Notes: generated from the sequence alone by a model not told the origin. Counted from the first letter of the stretch, positions 6,382 through 15,451 are shown. The stretch: DNA of 64,000 nucleotides from Mangrovibacterium marinum (GCF_003046625.1 NZ_QAAD01000007.1:1-64000); one strand, 5' to 3'. Program-made: numbers and translations.

Positions 6382-8850
6382 ATGCCTAAAATTCAATTTA
6401 TTGATCCGCAAGATGTCAGGAAAGCTGGCGAAGTGACTTTCAAGCCAATTCCTGTTAATCAATACAACAAGACAGTTGAGGAGGAAAAAGCAAACTTCTC
6501 GAAAGATGATTTTCTGCGTATTTACCACGACATGGTGGTGATTCGCGAGTTCGAAACCATGTTGAATGAAATCAAAACCAAAGGCGAGTACAATGGTGTG
6601 CCTTACAACCACCCTGGCCCGGCTCACTTGTCGATCGGGCAGGAGGCTGCGGCTGTTGGTATGGCTTACACGCTGGGTGTTGAGGATTTCATTTTCGGTT
6701 CGCACCGTTCGCATGGTGAGATCCTGGCGAAAGGTTTATCGGCGATTCACAAATTGAACGACGACCAGCTGATGGATGTGATGAACAAGCATTTCGACGG
6801 CAAAACTTTTGCGCCGGTGAAAGAGAATTTCAAAGGCACCGTGAAAGAGTTGGCGATCCGCTTCCTGATTTACGGGACGCTGGCCGAGATCTTCGCCCGC
6901 GAAACCGGTTTCAATCGAGGTTTGGGTGGCTCTATGCACGCCTTCTTTACACCTTTCGGCGTTTATCCGAACAACGCCATCGTAGGTGGTTCGGGCGATA
7001 TTGCAGTGGGTGCAGCGCTCTTTAAAAAGGTGAACCGCAAGGATGGCATTGTGGTGGCCAACATCGGTGATGCTTCCATGGCTTGCGGTCCGGTTTGGGA
7101 AGGTTTGTCGTTTGCAACCATGGACCAGTTCAACCAGTTGTGGGAAGGCGATATGAAGGGTGGTCTGCCGCTGATCATCAACATCATGAATAACCAGTAC
7201 GGTATGGGGGGCCAGACTTGTGGGGAAACCATGGGATACAACATTGCTGCGCGTATTGGCGCCGGTCTGAACGACGACCAGTTGCACGCTGAACGCGTAG
7301 ATGGTTACAACCCGCTGGCGGTGATCGACGCCTACAAACGTAAACGCAAAATCCTGGAAGAAAAGCGCGGCCCTGTTTTGCTGGACGTGCTGACTTACCG
7401 TTTCAGCGGTCACTCGCCGTCTGACGCATCGTCTTACCGTTCGAAAGAAGAGGTGGAAGCCTGGCAGGCAGTCGATTCAATTTTGTGGTTTGGCGCCGAA
7501 TTGGTGAAAGCCGGAATTGCCACCGAAGATGAATTGAATGGTACCCGCTCGGCAACAACCGACCTGATTACCTGGGGTGTGAAACTGGCGATTGATCCGG
7601 TCATTTCACCTTTGATGGATATGGAAAAATACCCGGAACTGATTGGTGACATGATGTTCTCGGACGAGTCGGTTGATGCGATGGAAGATCGCCCGGTTGA
7701 GGTGAATCACCCCATGGCCGAAAACCCGCGGGTGAAGCAGCTGCAAACGAAAGAGCGTTTTGCCTTCGATAAGGATGGCAAGCCTTTCTCTAAAATCAAA
7801 CAATATGGTTTGCGCGATGGTATTTTCGAAGCCATTGTCGACCGTTTCTATAAAGATCCGACCCTGGTGGCTTACGGTGAAGAAAACCGTGACTGGGGTG
7901 GTGCATTTGCGGTGTATCGCGGCCTGACTGAGGCGCTGCCATATCACCGCCTGTTCAACTCGCCGATTGCTGAAGCATCCATTATCGGTACTGCTATTGG
8001 TTATGCCATGTGCGGTGGGCGTGTGATTCCCGAAATCATGTATTGCGACTTCCTGGGCCGTTGCGGCGACGAGGTGTTCAACCAGTTGCCGAAGTGGCAG
8101 GCCATGAGTGGTAATGTGATTAAAATGCCGGTGGTGGTGCGTGTTTCGGTTGGTTCTAAATACGGCGCTCAGCACTCGCAGGACTGGACAGCCCTGGCGG
8201 CTCATATTCCGGGCCTGAAAGTGTGTTTCCCGGTTACACCGTATGATGCCAAAGGCTTGATGAACTCGGCACTGCAGGGAACCGACCCAGTTATCTTCTT
8301 CGAAAGTCAACGTATTTACGATATTGGTGAGCAGTTTCACGAAGGTGGTGTGCCCGAAGGATACTACGAAATTCCGTTCGGCGAGCCGGATGTGAAGCGC
8401 AAAGGTTCGGATGTGACCATCCTGACCATTGGTGCAACGCTGTACCGTGCGCTGGAAGCTGCCGACATTCTGCAGGAAAAATATGGCCTAAGTGCCGAAG
8501 TGATCGATGCCCGTTCGTTAGTACCGTTTAACTACGAGCCGGTGATCGAGTCGCTGAAGAAGACCGGTCGCCTGGTGATTTCCGGCGATGCATCGGCCCG
8601 CGGATCGTTCATGCGCGATTTGGCCTCGAACATCACCGAGCTGGCCTTCGACGAGCTGGATGGCCCGCCGGTAGTCGTTGGCTCGCGCAACTGGATCACA
8701 CCTGCTTATGAGCTGGAGAACTCCTTCTTCCCGCAAGCCGACTGGATCATCGATGCCATTCACGAAAAAATTGTTCCGTTGAAAGGGCACGTGGTGAAAA
8801 GCAACTTCACCGCGCCCGAACAAATCCGGCGTAGCAAGTTGGGCGTTTAG
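6382..8850 (+). CDS. 2-oxoacid dehydrogenase E1, fused alpha and beta subunits
   Basis: This thiamine-pyrophosphate enzyme decarboxylates the 2-oxoacid and passes the acyl group to lipoyl-E2. The N-terminal half (about 40-400) is E1-alpha-like: HRSHGEIL near 108-115, then NRGLGGSMH and the TPP/Mg region from GDASMACG to NNQYGMGGQ. After a linker near 430-475, the C-terminal half is E1-beta-like, with GEENRDWGGAF, the EIMYCDF segment and SKYGAQHSQDW. At 822 residues it is one polypeptide covering both subunits. It is last in the operon and followed by a hairpin at 8871-8903. The pyruvate specificity is an inference from the beta-subunit motifs. Confidence 0.9.
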   Translation: MPKIQFIDPQDVRKAGEVTFKPIPVNQYNKTVEEEKANFSKDDFLRIYHDMVVIREFETMLNEIKTKGEYNGVPYNHPGPAHLSIGQEAAAVGMAYTLGVEDFIFGSHRSHGEILAKGLSAIHKLNDDQLMDVMNKHFDGKTFAPVKENFKGTVKELAIRFLIYGTLAEIFARETGFNRGLGGSMHAFFTPFGVYPNNAIVGGSGDIAVGAALFKKVNRKDGIVVANIGDASMACGPVWEGLSFATMDQFNQLWEGDMKGGLPLIINIMNNQYGMGGQTCGETMGYNIAARIGAGLNDDQLHAERVDGYNPLAVIDAYKRKRKILEEKRGPVLLDVLTYRFSGHSPSDASSYRSKEEVEAWQAVDSILWFGAELVKAGIATEDELNGTRSATTDLITWGVKLAIDPVISPLMDMEKYPELIGDMMFSDESVDAMEDRPVEVNHPMAENPRVKQLQTKERFAFDKDGKPFSKIKQYGLRDGIFEAIVDRFYKDPTLVAYGEENRDWGGAFAVYRGLTEALPYHRLFNSPIAEASIIGTAIGYAMCGGRVIPEIMYCDFLGRCGDEVFNQLPKWQAMSGNVIKMPVVVRVSVGSKYGAQHSQDWTALAAHIPGLKVCFPVTPYDAKGLMNSALQGTDPVIFFESQRIYDIGEQFHEGGVPEGYYEIPFGEPDVKRKGSDVTILTIGATLYRALEAADILQEKYGLSAEVIDARSLVPFNYEPVIESLKKTGRLVISGDASARGSFMRDLASNITELAFDELDGPPVVVGSRNWITPAYELENSFFPQADWIIDAIHEKIVPLKGHVVKSNFTAPEQIRRSKLGV

Positions 8851-8870
8851 TTGATAGTTGATTGATCGAA

Positions 8871-8903
8871 ATTGAGGGTTTCACTCGGAGTGAAGCCCTC
8901 AAT
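8871..8903 (+). terminator. Hairpin after the dehydrogenase operon
   Basis: A 15-nt inverted repeat (ATTGAGGG-TTCACT / AGTGAA-CCCTCAAT) with a 3-nt loop lies 20 nt past the E1 stop. The U-tract is weak (ATCCATTTA), so it may be a terminator or an mRNA-end stabiliser. Confidence 0.6.
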
Positions 8904-8986
8904 CCATTTAGAACGGCGCAGTAGCCGCAGGGATCGGAACAATGACCGTTTCATCGGAAACAACGACTGCTCCGTCGCCCCCGCTG

Positions 8987-9190
8987 GCCGGCGAGCCAAA
9001 CAGGAATGGAAATCGCGTTGCTGGCTGCCGGTTGAGTCAAGCACCGATGGAAATTGGCTCCCGAATGGTCGGTCGGGGCAAGCACGCATGGAAAATGCTT
9101 CCCGAACGGTCGGTGGAGGCAAGCACGGATGGAAATTGCTTCCCGAACCGCCGGTGGAGGCAAACACGCATGGAAACGACCTCTCAAAAA
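8987..9190. repeat. Tandem array: five copies of a 41-bp unit
   Basis: Units start at 8987, 9027, 9068, 9109 and 9150 (40-41 bp each). The consensus begins GYCGGTGGAGGCAAGCACG, then ATGGAAATTGCTTCCCGAAC. The third and fourth units are the most alike and the outer ones diverge, as expected for an old array growing from its centre. There are no spacers between units, so it is not CRISPR. Short ORFs across it are frame artefacts of the repeat. Confidence 0.85.
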
Positions 9191-9257
9191 GAACAAGCTG
9201 TTTCCATTTGTTCATGATTGGCTCTTTCGGACCTAATGTCCACTATTTTATGCTGAT

Positions 9258-9298
9258 AAACACCGCTACCGCGCGAATCCCTTCGCGTGATTTAGTCT
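9258..9298 (-). repeat. Dispersed ~40-bp hairpin repeat, copy 1 (inverted)
   Basis: This is the reverse complement of 52153-52190 with only a few differences. Both contain the arms CGCGAA(G)GGATTCGCG and the flank GCGGTAGCGGTGTT. It lies between the 41-bp array and the thioredoxin gene terminus. Confidence 0.75.
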
Positions 9299-9337
9299 AT
9301 TCCTCCAGACTATTATGCAATTGTGCGTTACACTAGG

Positions 9338-9844
9338 CTATTGCTTAAGTCTCGTTGGGGTCGACCCCAATTTCTCAAGCATCTCGAGAAATTTCGTTTT
9401 GCCAATCTTTCCAACGGCGTAATCGAGTACGTTTCCTTTGGGATCGGTGAAAATTGTGATCGGCGTGCCGCCAATGTTATAGCGCTTGACTAGCTCTTGC
9501 GAATTGGGAGCATCAACATCAATCATGATTGGTACAACTTGCGAATTGATGGCCTTCATGACTTCCTTATCTGCAAAAACTTCACGCTTCATGATTCGGC
9601 AGGGTACACACCACTTCCCCGTGAAAAACAGCAGCATGTTTTTGCCCGAATCGTTGGCTAGCTTTTGTGCTTCGACCATGTCGTCAGCCCAGACGACATC
9701 ATTCGAAGGTACATAAAACGAATACCAGGCATAGCCTAAGGAGGCGACCAGGAAAGTCAACCAAAACCATCGCCAAAATGGGTGAGACTTCTTTTTCATA
9801 GCCGTGGTCGCAGAATTCGTGGGAGAATTGTCTGTTTGTTTCAT
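9338..9844 (-). CDS. Membrane-anchored thioredoxin-family protein
   Basis: This is a 168-residue protein with one N-terminal membrane segment (about 24-43, WRWFWLTFLVASLGYAWYSF), placing the rest in the periplasm. A thioredoxin fold follows with the redox motif WCVPC (C79, C82), and the cis-Pro region is present at NIGGTPITIF. It resembles thioredoxin_7/DsbD-gamma-like proteins that act on envelope thiols. It is not tightly linked to its neighbours; the M23 peptidase gene ends 115 bp upstream on the same strand. The substrate is unknown. Confidence 0.88.
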   Translation of the reverse strand: MKQTDNSPTNSATTAMKKKSHPFWRWFWLTFLVASLGYAWYSFYVPSNDVVWADDMVEAQKLANDSGKNMLLFFTGKWCVPCRIMKREVFADKEVMKAINSQVVPIMIDVDAPNSQELVKRYNIGGTPITIFTDPKGNVLDYAVGKIGKTKFLEMLEKLGSTPTRLKQ

Positions 9845-9959
9845 CGAGCATCATTTTCATATAAATATAACGAATTTGAAACAAAACCTCGCTCGGCCGG
9901 GGGACTCGAAGTTCGCTGGAGATAGGGGGGGCGGATCTATAATCCGAGAAAATCGTGCG

Positions 9960-11279
9960 CTATTTCGCAGGTGTTTCAGCCGGTTGGTCGTCCGGCAACG
10001 AAGCGTGCAGTTGCGGCGTTGCTGGTTGTTCATCTCCAAACGGAATGGCCTGCAAGCGGGTCATCAGCGAATCTTTCAGCTGGGTGTATTGCGGCATCAG
10101 CGCTTCTTTTACGGGTTCAACAGGCGGCGCTTTCACTTTCAGCGGGTCCATGGCCGATCCGTTTTTAAACACGCGAAAGTCGAGGTGTGGCCCTGTTGCC
10201 AGTCCGGTTTTACCGACGTAGCCGATTACTTGCCCCTGGCGGATTCGCACTCCGGGGGCAATGCCTTTGGCAAAGTTGTGCAGGTGCATGTAGCAGGTGG
10301 TGTAAACCGAATTGTGCTTGATGTAGACGTAGTTGCCGCCACCGCGTGCCTGGTAGCCCTTGCGGGTTACAACGCCATCGCCAATGCTCTGAACCGGAGT
10401 TCCGGTTGGTGCGGCATAGTCGATCCCCAGGTGCGGGCGACGGATTTTGAGCACCGGGTGCAAGCGGCTGCGCGAAAAGCGGGAACTGATGCGCGAGAAC
10501 TTCAGTGGTGCTTTCAGGAACGCTTTCTTCAGGCTTTTCCCCTGGTCGTCGTAAAAGCTGGTGATGCTGTCCTGCTCAAACTGAAAGGCATAAAAATCCT
10601 CGTTTTGATGTTGAAACTGGCAGGCATAAATGGCATTGATGCCCACAGGGATGCTGTCGACATAGTTTTCTTCGTAAATCAACCGGAATTTGTCGCCCTT
10701 CTGGATGCCGAAAAAGTCGATGGTCCAGGCATAAATCTCCGACAGCTCGATGGCCAGCACCGGGTTCATGTCGTTATCCTTAAGGGCATTCCAAAGCGAT
10801 GAGTTGATCACGCCCGAAGCGGTCTTTATCTTCCGGCTGATGGGTTTTTCGCCTTTGTAGATGTTCAGACTGTCGGTCAACTGAAAAACCACATATTCAA
10901 TGGGGTCGGCCTCGTAGATCCAGTATTTTGCTTCGCTTGTGCTGTCGGGTGTGCAGAAAAAGAAATAGTTATTGCCCTGCTTTATTTTGCGCACATCGAA
11001 AATGGTTTTCGATTTTTGGGCGATCTCTGCAATGGTTTGATACGATACCCCATACGGAAGCAGGATGTCCGACAAGTTTTGGTTGCGCTTGATGGTTCCG
11101 GCGTCAATCTGAAAGGAATCCACCGGAAGACCGAATTTGAAAACCGGCTCGGGAACCACAACTTCTTCGGCTTCGGGCTGGGGAGCTGGTGTGTCGGTTT
11201 TTCCTTTTTGGATAAAAATCCAAATGACCAATGCGACTGCTGCTACTACAAAAACTCCTTCAACCCAATACTTCTTCAT
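9960..11279 (-). CDS. M23-family (LytM) peptidase-like envelope protein
   Basis: This 439-residue protein has an N-terminal membrane anchor (about 6-24) and an acidic, Pro-rich stretch. A central OapA/LysM-like region follows (about 60-200), then a LytM domain (about 265-385). HLGID (H283, D287) supplies the first zinc ligands and YMHLH lies at 331-334. The usual GPHxH motif reads GPHLDF (H365, D367), so one canonical histidine is Asp. The ATG at 11279 was chosen because the longer frame would start with TTG inside the upstream yitT-like gene. The start follows that stop by 1 nt, implying an operon. The role is probably cell-wall hydrolysis or activation of a hydrolase. Confidence 0.85.
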   Translation of the reverse strand: MKKYWVEGVFVVAAVALVIWIFIQKGKTDTPAPQPEAEEVVVPEPVFKFGLPVDSFQIDAGTIKRNQNLSDILLPYGVSYQTIAEIAQKSKTIFDVRKIKQGNNYFFFCTPDSTSEAKYWIYEADPIEYVVFQLTDSLNIYKGEKPISRKIKTASGVINSSLWNALKDNDMNPVLAIELSEIYAWTIDFFGIQKGDKFRLIYEENYVDSIPVGINAIYACQFQHQNEDFYAFQFEQDSITSFYDDQGKSLKKAFLKAPLKFSRISSRFSRSRLHPVLKIRRPHLGIDYAAPTGTPVQSIGDGVVTRKGYQARGGGNYVYIKHNSVYTTCYMHLHNFAKGIAPGVRIRQGQVIGYVGKTGLATGPHLDFRVFKNGSAMDPLKVKAPPVEPVKEALMPQYTQLKDSLMTRLQAIPFGDEQPATPQLHASLPDDQPAETPAK

Positions 11280-11280
11280 A

Positions 11281-12150
11281 CTAAAATTTGATCTTTTCGA
11301 ACCCGTTGCCATAAACCCCCATGACACTACCCATGGAGATAAAAGCATCCGGGTCAATTTCTTTTAATTTCCGGAATATCATACTCGATTCGCGTTTGCG
11401 AACCACCGTCATGATGATTTTTACATCTTCTTTCGAATACCAACCGGTGCCGTCGAGCACAGTAACACCCCGGTGGGCATTTTGGTTGATATAATCGGCG
11501 ACTTCTGTAAATTTCTTCGAAAATATAAAAATTTGAGCAGAAGCGTTGGCTCCGCTTAAAAAAGCATCGATAGCATAGGAAACCACCCACATGTTCACGT
11601 AGCCGTACACCAACTTGGCCGGCGAGTTGAAAATGAAGTAGCTGGAGCCGATGATGATCACATCGCAGTACATAATGATACGGCCCGGGCTGATGTTGCG
11701 GTATTTGTTAATAATCATGGCAATGATGTCGGTTCCGCCGGTACTGCCGCCGCGCGTAAAAACCAAGCCAATGCCAACTCCGCCGAGCATACCACCCAAT
11801 ACCGACGATAGGAAGATGTCGTCGATCAGCGGTTCTTTAATCAGGCCCGGGGTGACCCAAAACAGCACGGTGGCAACGGTCATGCTCCAGATGGTTTTGA
11901 TGCCGAAGCTGGCGCCCAGCATCTTGATGGCTACCAGAATCAGGAAAACATTGATGATGAAATAGGAAATTGCCATGGGGAAACCGGTGCTGTACAAGAG
12001 AAGCGCCGACAAACCACTAATGCCGCCGCCGGTAATCTCGGCAGGAATCAAAAACAAAGTCCATCCAACGACATACAAACTCATCCCCATCGTAATGATG
12101 AAATAGTCGTACAATAAGATTCTTAGTTTCTGTTTGCGTTCTTCAGTCAT
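11281..12150 (-). CDS. YitT-family membrane protein (DUF161/DUF2179)
   Basis: This 289-residue integral membrane protein has five predicted membrane segments between about 15 and 195, for example IITMGMSLYVVGWTLFLIPA. The motif GSTGGTDIIAMI follows, and a soluble C-terminal DUF2179 domain (about 205-289) includes GWYSKEDVKIIMTVVRKRE. Family members are widespread, of uncertain function and possibly transporters. The ligand-binding-like C-terminal domain suggests regulation. It is the first gene of a two-gene unit with the M23 protein, whose ATG begins 1 nt after this stop. Confidence 0.85.
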   Translation of the reverse strand: MTEERKQKLRILLYDYFIITMGMSLYVVGWTLFLIPAEITGGGISGLSALLLYSTGFPMAISYFIINVFLILVAIKMLGASFGIKTIWSMTVATVLFWVTPGLIKEPLIDDIFLSSVLGGMLGGVGIGLVFTRGGSTGGTDIIAMIINKYRNISPGRIIMYCDVIIIGSSYFIFNSPAKLVYGYVNMWVVSYAIDAFLSGANASAQIFIFSKKFTEVADYINQNAHRGVTVLDGTGWYSKEDVKIIMTVVRKRESSMIFRKLKEIDPDAFISMGSVMGVYGNGFEKIKF

Positions 12151-12701
12151 CGCCTTTAAATGTTAACTTTTTTCGGGTTTGCGTGTGTCTTTTAAATTGG
12201 GCGCAAAAGAAGAATATCTAAGCTGAAAAAATCCTGTTAAAAGTCAGGACTTCTAAAAATTTCGATAAAGTTTATATTCGCTTCAAGCGCTTGGTTGCCA
12301 GCGTATCATTGGGGTGGCTAAAAGGTTGATATCTGTCAGGTTTTGCTCGTACTTGCGGCAAGTTGCGGGTGTGGGCCATGGTTGGAGCGATCAGCGCCGT
12401 ATCTACCAATAACATTGAATGCTTTACAGAAGCGAGAAATGCCGAAGCCGCGGCTTTTTTCTGAAAGTCTTACTCCGCAGAGGTGCTAAGGCGCAATATC
12501 AACAACTGGTTTTGATAAGATGTAGACCGACAACCCGACAACTGTTGAAAACAACGACAACAGCCTGGTTGAAAATCCTAAACTTTCATTCCTGTTGGTG
12601 ATTCCCCGGAATCATGTTTTTTTTTGTTTAGTTCAATCGCCTAAACCGTTCGTGCTGCTTGTGCGTTTCAATTAGCAAAGCCCCCGAATAGCAGAGGTAC
12701 G
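12151..12701. other. 551-bp intergenic region with a dispersed repeat
   Basis: The left part must hold the promoter of the yitT-like operon (minus strand) and the right end the start region of the SDR gene. The middle contains the second copy of the ~90-bp dispersed repeat. A CCGCAGAGGTGCTAAGGCGC-type sequence at about 12475-12494 resembles repeats common in Bacteroidota spacers. No coding signal was recognised. Confidence 0.5.
12528..12616 (+). repeat. Dispersed ~90-bp repeat, copy 2
   Basis: This is the direct-orientation partner of 2315-2404, sharing CGACAACCCGACAACT, GAAAACAACGACAACAGCC, AAACTTTCAT and GTTGGTGATTCC. Differences are scattered single bases and one small indel, so the copies are not recent duplicates. 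Confidence 0.8.
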
Positions 12702-14117
12702 ATGAAAATACTATTAACCGGAGCAACCGGCTATATTGGCAAGAGACTTTTACCGGTTCTGGTGGAGCAGGGCCACGAGGTGGTGTGTTGTGTCCGCGAT
12801 CGCAACCGTTTCAATCCGCCGGGCTCACTGCTTCCGAAAATTGAGGTGATTGAAAATGACCTGACGCGCAAAGAGACGCTTGCGAACATTCCCGACGACA
12901 TTGAGGCGGCTTATTATTTGGTGCACTCCATGTCGGCAAGCCGCGAGTTCGATGATCTGGAAAAGCTTTCGGCCGTCAATTTCAGGGAAGCAATGGAACA
13001 CACCCGAGTGCGTCAGCTGATTTATTTGAGTGGAATTGTGAATGCGGACGTTTTGTCGCGTCATCTGCAATCGCGGAAGTCGGTTGAGCAGGAGTTGGCG
13101 CGTGGCCCTTATGTGCTGACGACTTTGCGTGCCGGAATTATTATTGGCTCGGGGAGTGCTTCCTTCGAAATTATTCGCGATTTGGTGGAAAAACTACCGC
13201 TGATGGTGGCGCCCAAGTGGTTGAACATCCGCTGTCAGCCCATTGCTATCCGCGATGTTATTCGTTTTTTAACCGGTGTTTTAGGGCAGGAAAAGCGTTG
13301 CGCCGGCTGTTTCGACATTGCCGGCAACGATGTGCTCAGCTACAAGGAAATGCTGCTCACCTTTGCTGAGGTTCGCGGATTAAGACGCCGGATTTTGATT
13401 GTTCCGGTGATGACACCCCGCCTGTCGTCCTATTGGCTGTACTTTGTTACCTCCACTTCGTACAAGCTGGCCGTTGCCCTGGTCGACAGCATGAAGGTGG
13501 AGGTTGTTGCGCGCGACAGGCGGCTGGCCGATCTGCTGGGCATTCAGCCGTTGTCGTATCGGGAGGCCATTGTGAAGGCTTTCGAAAAGATTGAGCAGAA
13601 TGAAATTGTGTCCAGCTGGAAAGACTCCACCATCAGTGGGCGCTTAAACTATCGGATTTCCGATTTCATTCACCTGCCGCAGTATGGTTGCCTGCGCGAT
13701 GTCAGGCGCCGCAAGCTGGGCGACCGCGCAAGGTGCATTGAGCGGATCTGGCGTATTGGCGGAGAAACGGGCTGGTATCACGGCGACTGGTTGTGGCGAC
13801 TTCGTGGTTTCTGGGATAAGCTTTTTCACGGCGTGGGTCTTAGGCGTGGACGAACAAGCGTTGACCGTCTTCAGGCCGGGGATACGCTCGACTTTTGGCG
13901 CGTGTTGTATGCCAATCGCCACGAAGGGCGCTTGTTGTTGCTGGCCGAGATGCGTTTACCCGGCGAAGCCTGGCTCGAGTTTCGCATTGATGGCGATGAG
14001 CTGGTGCAGACGGCGACCTTCCGTCCCCGGGGCCTCTCCGGACGACTGTACTGGGCGTTGGTTTATCCTTTTCATGGCTATATTTTCAGCGGATTAATCC
14101 GAAAACTTACCGAATAA
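12702..14117 (+). CDS. SDR-family NAD(P)-binding protein with C-terminal DUF2867
   Basis: Residues 1-230 form an atypical short-chain dehydrogenase Rossmann fold beginning with TGATGYIGKRLL (7-18). A YYLVHSM motif follows, and AGIIIGSGSASFEI lies near 147-160. The C-terminal part (about 325-471) matches the DUF2867 type, with WRIGGETGWYHGDWLWRLRGF and FRPRGLSGRLYW. Such proteins are common in Bacteroidota and their substrate is not known. The gene stands alone and is followed by a bidirectional terminator shared with the convergent aminotransferase gene. Confidence 0.85.
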   Translation: MKILLTGATGYIGKRLLPVLVEQGHEVVCCVRDRNRFNPPGSLLPKIEVIENDLTRKETLANIPDDIEAAYYLVHSMSASREFDDLEKLSAVNFREAMEHTRVRQLIYLSGIVNADVLSRHLQSRKSVEQELARGPYVLTTLRAGIIIGSGSASFEIIRDLVEKLPLMVAPKWLNIRCQPIAIRDVIRFLTGVLGQEKRCAGCFDIAGNDVLSYKEMLLTFAEVRGLRRRILIVPVMTPRLSSYWLYFVTSTSYKLAVALVDSMKVEVVARDRRLADLLGIQPLSYREAIVKAFEKIEQNEIVSSWKDSTISGRLNYRISDFIHLPQYGCLRDVRRRKLGDRARCIERIWRIGGETGWYHGDWLWRLRGFWDKLFHGVGLRRGRTSVDRLQAGDTLDFWRVLYANRHEGRLLLLAEMRLPGEAWLEFRIDGDELVQTATFRPRGLSGRLYWALVYPFHGYIFSGLIRKLTE

Positions 14118-14127
14118 GAGCCGCAAT

Positions 14128-14158
14128 AGAAAAGGCCTCACCGTAGTGAAGCCTTTCT
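14128..14158. terminator. Bidirectional terminator between convergent genes
   Basis: The stem AGAAA(A)GGCCTCAC / GTGAAGCCTTTCT has a CGTA loop and one bulge. It lies between the SDR gene (plus) and the aminotransferase gene (minus). Confidence 0.7.
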
Positions 14159-14211
14159 GTCTGAAATTCGTTGTTGAGATCGTATTATCCGGTAAGTCGA
14201 CAATCGATGGC

Positions 14212-15423
14212 TTAATGGTTGTGTTTGTAAACCGTTCCGGGATATGCTTCGAGCGCTTTCTCCAGAATGATCAGCGCTTTGGCCAGATCTTTTTTCTTTA
14301 GCACGTAGGCAATACGTACTTCGTTGGTGCCATAGCCCGGGGTGGTGTAGAAGCCCGTTGCCGGAGCCATAAAAATGGTCTCGCCTTCGTAATTGAACTC
14401 TTCGAGCAGCCAGGCGCAAAATTTATCCGAGTCGTCAACCGGAAGTTGGGCAACGGTGTAAAACGCTCCCATGGGAATGGGCGAGTACACACCATCAATG
14501 CGGTTTAGGCCGTCAATCAAAAACTTGCGGCGCTCAACATATTCGTTGTACGAGGCCATCAGGTAGTTGTCGGTTTCTTCCAGAGAAGCTTCGGCGGCAA
14601 TTTGGCCGATCAATGGCGGACTCAGGCGAGCCTGGCAAAACTTCATCACGTTGCGGCGCACCTCTGCGTTTTTCGAAATCAGCGCTCCGATGCGGATGCC
14701 GCATTCGCTGTAGCGTTTCGATACCGAGTCGATCAGGATGACGTTCTGCTCAATACCTTCCAGGTGAAAGGCTGAGATGTAAGGCGCACCGGTGTAACAA
14801 AATTCGCGGTAAACCTCGTCGGAAAACAAATACAGGTCGTACTTTTTCACCAAGTCGCGGATGGCATTCATCTCCGATTGGGTGTACAGGTAACCTGTCG
14901 GGTTATTGGGGTTGCAGATCATGATCCCCTTGGTTTTGGGGCTGATCAGTTTCTCAAATTCTTCGATCGGAGGTAAGGCGAAACCTTCTTCAATTTTCGA
15001 GGGAATTGATTTGATGACTGCTCCGGCAACAATGGCGAACGCTTCGTAGTTGGCATAAGCCGGTTCAGGAACAATAATTTCATCTCCCGGATCCAGGCAC
15101 GACATAAAGGCAAAGGTAACAGCCTCGCTACCGCCGGCGGTCACAATGATGTCTTCAACATCGACATTGATTTTGAATTTATGATAATAGGCAGCCAGCT
15201 TTTGGCGAAGCGATAAAATTCCTTCACTTGGGCTGTACTCCAGTATTTTTCGGTCAATGCTCCGAATCGCATCCAACGCTCGCTGAGGAGTGGGAAGGTC
15301 AGGTTGACCAATGTTTAAGTGATACACATGTATTCCTCGTTGCTTGGCTTGGTTAGCCAGGGGAACCAACTTCCTGATCGGTGAATCAGGCATTTTATTT
15401 CCCCGAATCGACGTTGTAGGCAT
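14212..15423 (-). CDS. Fold-type I aminotransferase (aspartate aminotransferase-like)
   Basis: This PLP-dependent cytoplasmic transaminase has 403 residues. The start MPTTSIRGNKMPDSPIRKL.. followed by VYHLNIGQPD is typical of the family's N-terminus and supports the first ATG. GGSEAVTFAF binds the PLP phosphate. ICNPNNPTGY and SDEVYREF contact the cofactor ring. The Schiff-base lysine lies in DSVSKRYS, and the substrate-carboxylate arginine is near the C-terminus (NEVRIAY). A TATATTTG element precedes the gene. It is divergent from alanine dehydrogenase, hinting at linked amino-group metabolism. Its exact amino donor cannot be fixed from sequence. Confidence 0.9.
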   Translation of the reverse strand: MPTTSIRGNKMPDSPIRKLVPLANQAKQRGIHVYHLNIGQPDLPTPQRALDAIRSIDRKILEYSPSEGILSLRQKLAAYYHKFKINVDVEDIIVTAGGSEAVTFAFMSCLDPGDEIIVPEPAYANYEAFAIVAGAVIKSIPSKIEEGFALPPIEEFEKLISPKTKGIMICNPNNPTGYLYTQSEMNAIRDLVKKYDLYLFSDEVYREFCYTGAPYISAFHLEGIEQNVILIDSVSKRYSECGIRIGALISKNAEVRRNVMKFCQARLSPPLIGQIAAEASLEETDNYLMASYNEYVERRKFLIDGLNRIDGVYSPIPMGAFYTVAQLPVDDSDKFCAWLLEEFNYEGETIFMAPATGFYTTPGYGTNEVRIAYVLKKKDLAKALIILEKALEAYPGTVYKHNH

Positions 15424-15451
15424 ATTATTCTTAAGTATTTATCAAGGAGGG

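Noticed and set aside
8987-9190. CRISPR array
   Set aside because: Repeats are directly adjacent with no unique spacers and vary in sequence; no cas genes are near.
8872-9336. ORFs of 60-154 codons on both strands across the 41-bp array
   Set aside because: They are produced by the repeated unit (41 bp is not a multiple of three, yet several frames stay open), overlap each other and have Arg/Pro/Gly-rich low-complexity translations.
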